Assembly: GCF_041435195.1 (NCBI RefSeq)
Contig: NZ_CP108106.1
Span: forward strand, 2,790,001 to 2,854,000
Reading direction: 5' to 3'
Source: Streptomyces sp. NBC_00224
GTDB taxonomy: Bacteria; Actinomycetota; Actinomycetes; Streptomycetales; Streptomycetaceae
DNA length: 64,000 nucleotides
The translations under genes were made by a program, and so were the position numbers. Below are positions 58,054 through 64,000 of this stretch, piece by piece. Each line of letters starts with the position of its first letter. Positions within the stretch are counted from its first letter, which is position 1. The notes under the pieces were generated by a model. That model was given only the letters and a program-made list of their open reading frames with translations, had not been told where the DNA came from and ran no database searches.

Positions 58054-60552
58054 TCAGGCGTTCCGTACCGCCAGCGCCCTGCGCAGGTCGTCGACCTGGT
58101 CGGTCAGCTTGCGCCGCAGGGCCGGGAGAAGGTCGCCCTGGGACAGGCACTCCTCGCCCAGGGCCACCGCCTCCGCGTCGACCGCGAAGTCCGGGAAGGC
58201 GTAGCGGCCCGCCGCCTCCGCGATCGCGGGGCCGCGCCGGGCGGCCAGCGGGACCGCGTCCACGTAGTAGCGCGTCACGTACTCCCGTACGAGCTCGGCC
58301 TGTTCGGGCTGCCAGAAGCCCTGGGCGGTCGCCGTGAACAGGTAGTTGGAGAGCGCGTCGCCCTCGAACATCGCGGCCCACGCGGCCGCCTTCGCGGGCG
58401 CGTCCGGCAGCGCGGCGCGGCAGCGGGCCGCGCCCTCCTCGCCGGTCGCGCTGGGGTCGCGCGCCAGCTCGGCGGCGATCTCCGCCTCGGAGGTCGCGCC
58501 CAGCACCGCGAGCCGGTACAGGACGCGCCAGCGCAGCTCCGGGTCGAGCTCGGGGCCGCCGGGGACGCTGCCGTCGGCCAGCCACTCCTGGATGGTGTGG
58601 GGCTGGGCGGCGCAGTCGATGAAGTGGCGGACGGCGGTGAGGCGCAGGCCCGGGTTGTCGCCGTCCTCGGTGCGCCGGATCAGGTCCCGGGTCAGCTCGC
58701 CGAGGAGCGCGAGCGCGGCGGGGCGCGCGCCGTCCGCGAGGTAGCGGTCGACCACCTGCCCGTGGGCGAAGGTGAGGACGCCCTGCACGATGGCCAGGTC
58801 CGACTCGTGCGGGAGGTGGGCGCGGGCCGCCTCCAGATAGGCGGCGGGCGGGAGCTGGCCGTCGCGGACCATGTCGCGGGCGGCGTTCCAGACGACCGCG
58901 CGGGCGAGGGGGTCGGGCAGTCCGGAGAGGGAGCGCAGGGCCGTCTGCCACGATTCGGCGTCCAGGCGCACCTTGGCGTAGCTGAAGTCGCCGTCGTTGA
59001 GGAGCACCAGCGCGGGGCGCGCGCCGGCGCGGGTCACCGGCTCGGCGGCGGGCACGTCGGTCTCGAAGCGCTCGCGCAGCACCAGCTGTCCGGGGCGCGC
59101 CGGGTCGATGTCGTACGCGCCGACGGCGATCCGGTGCGGCCGGTCCCCGTCCTGCTCCACGGCGAGCGTCCAGGAGCCCCCGTCCTCCCCGACCACCGGC
59201 GTCAGCGTGTCCACGCCGGTCGTGCGCAGCCACTTGTCGGCCCAGGCGTGCACATCGCGGTCGGTGGCGGAGGCCAGGTTGTCGATGAAGTCGGCGAGCG
59301 TGGCGTTGCCGAACTTGTGCCGCTTGAAGTGGGTGTTGATGCCCGCGAGGAAGTCCTTCTCGCCCAGCCAGGTCACCAGCTGGCGCAGTGCGGACGCGCC
59401 CTTGGCGTAGGAGATGCCGTCGAAGTTGAGCATCGCGGAGGCGGTGTCGGGCACGGCGGCCGGGTCGGGGGCGACGGGGTGGGTGGAGGGCCGCTGGTCG
59501 GCGTCGTACCCCCAGGCCTTGCGGACGATCCCGAAGTCCACCCAGGTGTCGGTGAAGCGGGTGGCCTCGGTGAGGGTCTGGTAGCCCATGTACTCGGCGA
59601 ACGACTCGTTCAGCCAGATGTCGTCCCACCAGCGCAGGGTGACCAGGTCGCCGAACCACATGTGGGCCATCTCGTGCGCGACGACCATGGCGCGGGTCTG
59701 GCGCTCGGTGTCGGTGACGGCGGAGCGGTAGATGAACTCGTCGCGGAAGGTGACCAGGCCCGGGTTCTCCATCGCGCCCGCGTTGAACTCGGGCACGAAG
59801 GCCTGGTCGTACGAGTCGAACGGGTACGGCTCGTCGAACTTCTCGTGGTAGCGGTCGAAGCACTGCCGGGTGATCTCGAAGAGTTCCTCGGCGTCGGCGT
59901 CCAGATACGGCGCGAGCGAGCGGCGGCAGTGCAGACCGAAGGGCAGGCCCGCGTGCTCGGTGGTCACCGAGTGCCAGGGGCCGGCGGCGAGCGCCACGAA
60001 GTAGGTGGAGAGCAGCGGGGTGGTGGCGGCCTTCCAGCGGCCGTCGCCCTGCTGCTCGGTGATGCCGTTGGCCAGCACGGTGCAGCCTTCGGGCGCGGTG
60101 ACCGTGAAGTCGAAGGCGGCCTTCAGGTCGGGCTGGTCGAAGGCGGCGAAGACGCGCTGCACGTCCTCCATGAAGAGCTGGGTGTACGTGTAGGTCTCGC
60201 CGTCGACCGGGTCGGTGAAGCGGTGCAGCCCCTCACCGGTGTGCGAGTACGTCATCTCCGCCTCGACGCGCAGCTCGTGCGGGCCCTCGGCGAGACCGGT
60301 GAGCGCCAGGCGGTTCTCGACCAGGGCGGCGGGGTCCAGCGGCTGTCCGTCGAGGCTGACCGAGCGCAGGGTGGCGGGCTTGACCTCGACGAACGTGTCC
60401 CCGGCCGCGCGTGCGGTGAAGTGGATGACGGTCTGGGAGTCGAAGGTCTCCTCGCCGGTGGTGAGATCGAGCTCGATCTCGTACCGCTGGACGTCGAGGA
60501 GCCGGGCACGGGTCTGCGCTTCGTCGCGCGTCAGTACGGACATGGAGGCCAT
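58054..60552 (-). CDS. pepN: Aminopeptidase N (M1 family zinc metallopeptidase)
   Basis: 832 aa. It removes N-terminal residues from peptides in the cytoplasm. Substrate-binding GAMEN lies near residues 258-262 and the zinc motif VVAHEMAHMWFGDLVTLRWWDDIWLNESFAEYMG has His293, Glu294, His297 and the third ligand Glu 19 residues on. An N-terminal beta-sandwich (LDVQRYEIELDLTTGEETFDSQTVIHFTA) and a C-terminal ERAP1-like helical domain complete the family layout. ATGs at 60552 and 60543 are equally possible and neither has a clear ribosome-binding site. Confidence 0.95.
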   Translation of the reverse strand: MASMSVLTRDEAQTRARLLDVQRYEIELDLTTGEETFDSQTVIHFTARAAGDTFVEVKPATLRSVSLDGQPLDPAALVENRLALTGLAEGPHELRVEAEMTYSHTGEGLHRFTDPVDGETYTYTQLFMEDVQRVFAAFDQPDLKAAFDFTVTAPEGCTVLANGITEQQGDGRWKAATTPLLSTYFVALAAGPWHSVTTEHAGLPFGLHCRRSLAPYLDADAEELFEITRQCFDRYHEKFDEPYPFDSYDQAFVPEFNAGAMENPGLVTFRDEFIYRSAVTDTERQTRAMVVAHEMAHMWFGDLVTLRWWDDIWLNESFAEYMGYQTLTEATRFTDTWVDFGIVRKAWGYDADQRPSTHPVAPDPAAVPDTASAMLNFDGISYAKGASALRQLVTWLGEKDFLAGINTHFKRHKFGNATLADFIDNLASATDRDVHAWADKWLRTTGVDTLTPVVGEDGGSWTLAVEQDGDRPHRIAVGAYDIDPARPGQLVLRERFETDVPAAEPVTRAGARPALVLLNDGDFSYAKVRLDAESWQTALRSLSGLPDPLARAVVWNAARDMVRDGQLPPAAYLEAARAHLPHESDLAIVQGVLTFAHGQVVDRYLADGARPAALALLGELTRDLIRRTEDGDNPGLRLTAVRHFIDCAAQPHTIQEWLADGSVPGGPELDPELRWRVLYRLAVLGATSEAEIAAELARDPSATGEEGAARCRAALPDAPAKAAAWAAMFEGDALSNYLFTATAQGFWQPEQAELVREYVTRYYVDAVPLAARRGPAIAEAAGRYAFPDFAVDAEAVALGEECLSQGDLLPALRRKLTDQVDDLRRALAVRNA

Positions 60553-60639
60553 GCTGCCCGATGCGCCCCGGTCCGCACACGGGGATTGCGTTGCGCTCTC
60601 AGCGCAGGGCGCTCGGACAGACGGCGGCTCACGACGACA

Positions 60640-60942
60640 TCACGACGACTTGGCGATCGTCTCGTGGTGCCTGATCACCTCCGCGATGATGAAGTTCAGG
60701 AGCTTCTCGGCGAAGGCCGGGTCCAGTTTGGCGTTCTCCGCCAGGCGGCGCAGCCGGTCGATCTGCTCGGCCTCGCGGGCCGGGTCGGCCGGCGGCAGCT
60801 TGTGCTCGGCCTTCAGATGGCCGACCTGCTGGGTGCACTTGAAGCGCTCGGCGAGCATGTGGACGACGGCCGCGTCGATGTTGTCGATGCTGTCCCGGAG
60901 CCGGGCGAGCTCCGCCTGCACGGAGGGGTCGATCGTGGTCAT
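60640..60942 (-). CDS. Chorismate mutase (AroQ type)
   Basis: 100 aa, all helical. It matches the AroQ pattern: ELARLRDSIDNIDAAVVHMLAERFKCTQQVGHLKAEHKLPPADPAREAEQIDRLRRLAE, with the first-helix Arg, the second-helix Lys (LKAEH) and a C-terminal helix ending RHHETIAKS. It converts chorismate to prephenate for Phe/Tyr synthesis. Stand-alone small mutases are usual in actinobacteria. It lies 11 bp after the AraC regulator on the same strand, so the two may be co-transcribed. Confidence 0.92.
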   Translation of the reverse strand: MTTIDPSVQAELARLRDSIDNIDAAVVHMLAERFKCTQQVGHLKAEHKLPPADPAREAEQIDRLRRLAENAKLDPAFAEKLLNFIIAEVIRHHETIAKSS

Positions 60943-60953
60943 GGTCGTCGAGC

Positions 60954-61841
60954 TTACGTGGCCGGGCCCGGGATCGTCGGAGGGTGTTCAGGATCCGGGA
61001 TCCTGCTGCTCCAGCCGCCGGGGACGGCTCGGCCCTGCTGCTCGCGGAAGCGGACCGGGGCGGTGCCGACACGTCGGGTGAACAGGCGCGAGAAGTACGC
61101 GGGGTCGTCGTAGCCCACCCGGCGGGCCACGGCGGCGACCGGCAGCTCGGTGGCCGCGAGGAGCTCCTTGGCGCGGCCGAGCCGGATGCCCAGGAGGTAG
61201 TCCTTGGGGCTGCACCCCGCGCCCCGGCGCACCGCCGTGCGCAGCTCCGCGGGGGTCATGCCGTGCCGGGCGGCGTGCTCGGCCACCGACAGCGGCTGGA
61301 AGGCGTCGCGCGCGAGCGCCTGCAGAACGGGGTCGCCGTCGGGCGCGAGGTCGGCGCGGGCGCGGCGCAGGGCGACGAGGAGTTCGTGGACGGCGGCGCC
61401 CGTCTCGACCTCCAGGAGCGGGTTGCCCCGGCGGGCCGCCCGGGCGATCCGGCCGACGGCGGCCCGGGCGCCCGCCGTGTCGGCGAGCGGCACGACGGGC
61501 CGCTCGGGTTCGATGTAGCCGAGCTCGGTGTACGTGGCGGTGGCGGGCCCGGTGAAGTCGACGAACGACTCGTCCCAGCCGGTGGCCGGGTCGGGCCCGT
61601 AGTGGTGCGGCACGCCCGGGGTGAGCCAGATCAGCGCGGGCGCGGTCACGGTGAGGCGCTCCCCGTCCGCGCCCCGGAACCAGCCGCCGCCCGCGCCGAT
61701 CACCACGGCGACGTGGTGGTCCAGGGTGCGCGGCCCGACGGTGGGCAGCGTGCCGTGCTGCATCCCGACGCCGAGACAGACCAGGCCGAGCCGGTGGTGG
61801 ACCGGGCTCGGCGTGAAATAGCGCATCCAGGTGTGGTACAT
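60954..61841 (-). CDS. AraC-family transcriptional regulator
   Basis: 295 aa. N-terminal cupin-like ligand-binding domain (~1-150: GLVCLGVGMQHGTLPTVGPRTLDHHVAVVIGAGGGWFRG, LIWLTPGVPHHYGP). C-terminal double helix-turn-helix (~190-285: FQPLSVAEHAARHGMTPAELRTAVRRGAGCSPKDYLLGIRLGRAKELLAATELPVAAVARRVGYDDPAYFSRLFTRRVGTAPVRFRE), the classic AraC signature. It is divergent from the GH35 beta-galactosidase gene across 119 bp, which holds the palindrome GTCCATGGAC (61894-61903). It is the likely sugar-responsive activator of that gene. Confidence 0.92.
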   Translation of the reverse strand: MYHTWMRYFTPSPVHHRLGLVCLGVGMQHGTLPTVGPRTLDHHVAVVIGAGGGWFRGADGERLTVTAPALIWLTPGVPHHYGPDPATGWDESFVDFTGPATATYTELGYIEPERPVVPLADTAGARAAVGRIARAARRGNPLLEVETGAAVHELLVALRRARADLAPDGDPVLQALARDAFQPLSVAEHAARHGMTPAELRTAVRRGAGCSPKDYLLGIRLGRAKELLAATELPVAAVARRVGYDDPAYFSRLFTRRVGTAPVRFREQQGRAVPGGWSSRIPDPEHPPTIPGPAT

Positions 61842-61960
61842 GCCGGTTCCGCCGCCTCCCGTCCCCCTTTGCGTCCAATCAGCGCCGATCTTTGTCCATG
61901 GACCGGCGCCCGCGCCAGGGGTGAGGCTGACCCCGGAAGATCGAGAGACGGGCGGGGCCG

Positions 61961-63712
61961 GTGGCTGACTTCACCGTGGGTGACGAGGACTTTCTGCTGG
62001 ACGGGCGGCCGGTGCGGCTGCTCTCGGGGGCGCTGCACTACTTCCGGGTGCACGAGTCCCAGTGGGGCCACCGCCTCGCGATGCTGCGGGCGATGGGGCT
62101 GAACTGCGTCGAGACGTATGTGCCGTGGAACCTGCACGAGCCGACCCCGGGCCGCTACCGGGACCCGGACGCGCTGGGCCGGTTCCTGGACGCGGCCCGC
62201 GCCGCCGGGCTGTGGGCGATCGTGCGCCCCGGCCCGTACATCTGCGCCGAGTGGGAGAACGGCGGCCTGCCGCACTGGCTGACGGGCGCGCTCGGGCGGC
62301 GGGTGCGCACCCGGGACCCGGAGTATCTGCGGCACGTGGAGCGCTGGTTCGAGGCGCTGCTGCCGCAGGTGGTGGCCCGCCAGGCCGACCGGGGCGGCCC
62401 GGTGGTCATGGTGCAGGTGGAGAACGAGTACGGCAGCTACGGCTCGGACCGGGTGTATCTGCGGGCGCTCGCGGACCTCCTCGCCGAACTGGGCGTGACC
62501 GTCCCGCTGTTCACCTCCGACGGCCCCGAGGACCACATGCTGACCGGCGGCTGTCTGCCGGGTGTGCTCGCCACCGCGAACTTCGGCTCGGGCGCCCTCG
62601 AAGCCTTCGAGGTGCTGCGCCGCCACCGCCCCAAGGGGCCGCTGATGTGCATGGAGTTCTGGTGCGGCTGGTTCGAGCACTGGGGCGCGGAGCCGGTGGT
62701 GCGGGACGCGCGCGAGGCGGCCGGGGCGCTGCGCGAGATCCTGGAGTGCGGCGCCTCCGTCAACCTCTACATGGCGCACGGCGGCACCAGCTTCGCCGGG
62801 TGGGCGGGCGCCAACCGGGACGGCGAGGCCCATCTGGGCACGCTGCGGCCGGACGTCACGTCGTACGACTACGACGCGCCCATCGACGAGTACGGCCGCC
62901 CGACGCCGAAGTTCTGGGCGTTCCGCGAGGTGCTCGCCGAGTACGCGCGGGACCCGCTTCCCGAACTTCCGCCCGCGCCCCCGGTGTTGGGCGCCCCGGT
63001 CACCGTGGCGCTGACGGAGTGGGTGGCGGCCGAGGACGTACTGGAGGCGCTGGGGTCGGCGGAGGGTGTGTACGGGACGCCGCCGACGTTCGAGGAGCTG
63101 GACGTGGACCGGGGCGTGGTGCGCTACCGGTTCGAGGTGCCCGGGCCCCGGCAGCCGTATCCGCTGCGGGTGCTCGGTCTGCGGGACCGGGCGGTCGTAT
63201 ACGTCGACGGGGTGCGGGCCGGGGTGCTCACCGAGGACGACGCGGTGCTGCCGGAGCCGGTGGCGGGGCCCGCCGTGGTCGAGCTGTGGGTGGAGTCGTT
63301 GGGGCGCGTCAACTACGGGCCGACGCTCGCCGAACCCAAGGGGATCACCGTCGGGGTGCTGCACGAACGGCAGTTCCTGCACGGTGTGAGGGTGCGGGGG
63401 CTGGGGCTGGACGCGTTCGAGGACGCCGAGCGGGTGCGGCGGTTGCCGTTCCGTTCAACTGCGGAGGCGGGCAGGGGGCTGTTTCGCGGCACCTTCGACG
63501 CCCCCATTCCGGGTGACGCGCGGCTCGAACTCCACGGCCTGGTCCGAGGTTTCGTGTGGGTTAACGGCTTCAACCTCGGGCGTTATTGGAATACCGGTCC
63601 GCAGCATTTTTTTCACGTCCCCGGAGCGGTGCTGCGGGATCAAGCCAACGAGGTATGGGTGTGGGAGCTCGAAGTTGAGGACGCAACGGGTCCGGAAGTG
63701 AGGCTCCACTAA
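61961..63712 (+). CDS. GH35 beta-galactosidase
   Basis: 583 aa. Family 35 barrel: LLSGALHYFRVHESQWGHRLAMLRAMGLNCVETYVPWNLHEPTPGRY, IVRPGPYICAEWENGGLPHWL, VQVENEYGSYG (acid/base Glu156) and CMEFWCGWF (nucleophile Glu232), then beta domains to the C-terminus with the HGLVRGFVWVNGFNLGRYWNTGPQHFFHVPG signature. No signal peptide, so it acts in the cytoplasm on imported galactosides. The GTG at 61961 follows GGGCGGGG. The divergent AraC gene is the probable regulator. Confidence 0.94.
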   Translation: MADFTVGDEDFLLDGRPVRLLSGALHYFRVHESQWGHRLAMLRAMGLNCVETYVPWNLHEPTPGRYRDPDALGRFLDAARAAGLWAIVRPGPYICAEWENGGLPHWLTGALGRRVRTRDPEYLRHVERWFEALLPQVVARQADRGGPVVMVQVENEYGSYGSDRVYLRALADLLAELGVTVPLFTSDGPEDHMLTGGCLPGVLATANFGSGALEAFEVLRRHRPKGPLMCMEFWCGWFEHWGAEPVVRDAREAAGALREILECGASVNLYMAHGGTSFAGWAGANRDGEAHLGTLRPDVTSYDYDAPIDEYGRPTPKFWAFREVLAEYARDPLPELPPAPPVLGAPVTVALTEWVAAEDVLEALGSAEGVYGTPPTFEELDVDRGVVRYRFEVPGPRQPYPLRVLGLRDRAVVYVDGVRAGVLTEDDAVLPEPVAGPAVVELWVESLGRVNYGPTLAEPKGITVGVLHERQFLHGVRVRGLGLDAFEDAERVRRLPFRSTAEAGRGLFRGTFDAPIPGDARLELHGLVRGFVWVNGFNLGRYWNTGPQHFFHVPGAVLRDQANEVWVWELEVEDATGPEVRLH

Positions 63713-63771
63713 CCTCGAAGAGCGCCCAAGAAAGCGCATTCCACCTTTCCGACGCACACTTTGAGGTTGAC

Positions 63772-64000
63772 ATGAAGGATCTCATCACCCGGTCCCGCAT
63801 CGCCAAGTTGGCCGCCTCTGGAGCCGCCGTGGCAGCGACCGTGCTGCTCGCCACTCCCGCGTCCGCCGCGACCGCGATCTCGGTCACCCCGAGCAGCGGT
63901 CTCTCCGACGGCCAGACGGTTTCGATCTCCGGTTCCGGCTACACGCCCGGCGCCGCCGTGAACGTGGGCGAGTGCGCCTCCTCCACCCTCTGTTCCAACG
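63772..64000 (+). CDS. Secreted neocarzinostatin-family (enediyne chromoprotein-like) protein, partial
   Basis: The first 76 residues are visible; the gene is cut by the window end. A signal peptide (KDLITRSRIAKLAASG then AAVAATVLLATPASA) precedes AISVTPSSGLSDGQTVSISGSGYTPGAAVNVGECASSTLCSN. This matches the start of the neocarzinostatin-fold apoprotein family: the VTPSSGLSDGQ strand and a first Cys pair. True family members bind enediyne chromophores, but streptomycetes encode many of these proteins without an enediyne cluster, and none is visible here. GAGG precedes the ATG. Confidence 0.8.
   Translation, partial: MKDLITRSRIAKLAASGAAVAATVLLATPASAATAISVTPSSGLSDGQTVSISGSGYTPGAAVNVGECASSTLCSN

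Noticed and set aside
55097..59863. A single 1588-codon minus-strand reading frame
   Set aside because: Only its last 470 codons encode a protein (the N-hydroxylase). The rest is an antisense-phase shadow of the decarboxylase and pepN genes, Arg/Pro/Gly-rich with no family features.
57787..61113. An 1108-codon plus-strand frame opposite decarboxylase, pepN and chorismate mutase
   Set aside because: Crosses several real genes and their gaps without any recognisable domain.

Overview
The window is high-GC chromosomal DNA from a streptomycete or a close relative. The codon bias, frequent GTG starts, secreted glycan- and lipid-degrading enzymes, Streptomyces-type small membrane proteins and 'GGGGCTCCGCCCC' intergenic hairpins all point that way. 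Most of it looks like core chromosome. A scaffold of coaE, rpsA, polA, pdtaR and pyk echoes the mycobacterial coaE-rpsA-polA-pdtaR neighbourhood, with lineage-specific genes in between. No phage, plasmid, transposase, CRISPR array or large biosynthetic cluster is visible.

Layout. 0-7.8 kb: MHYT sensor, ogt, cupin, a pseudouridine-degradation pair (psuG, PfkB kinase) beside a uridine-kinase-like protein, an HxlR regulator divergent from alaA, and a DUF2293 protein. 7.9-15 kb: a decayed DUF2075 gene, a TerD/PD-(D/E)XK fusion, and a SWIM-finger/SNF2 helicase pair. 15-24.9 kb: three alpha/beta hydrolases, small envelope proteins, coaE, a PAC2 protein and a secreted beta-helix protein. 25-39.6 kb: rpsA, a methyltransferase, hrpB, a DUF3068 membrane protein, a lytic transglycosylase, polA divergent from a molybdopterin oxidoreductase, and a thioesterase. 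39.6-40.2 kb: gene-free repeat cluster. 40.3-47 kb: a small lipoprotein and a five-gene branched-chain amino acid ABC operon. 47-50.6 kb: pdtaR, an unusual tRNA, DUF4331 and pyk. 50.8-64 kb: GH27 galactosidase, secreted 5'-nucleotidase, an orphan desA/desB-like pair, pepN, chorismate mutase, an AraC regulator divergent from a GH35 galactosidase, and a neocarzinostatin-like secreted protein cut by the window end.

How genes work together. The clearest regulatory signal is a set of four promoter motifs fitting the actinobacterial LexA-independent DNA-damage promoter (PafBC / RecA-NDp, TTGTCRGTG-N8-TAnnnT). They lie before ogt, before the SNF2 helicase, and back to back between polA and the oxidoreductase. 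This implies a shared genotoxic-stress regulon for alkyl repair, DNA synthesis and chromatin remodelling.

Most distinctive items: the TerD-nuclease fusion beside a DUF2075 ghost, the siderophore-precursor gene pair without assembly genes, a 178-bp nested palindrome upstream of the lytic transglycosylase, a CAA-anticodon tRNA with a short variable arm, and a 50-60 bp dispersed repeat present five times. Function calls rest on motif and family recognition by eye; no database search was run.
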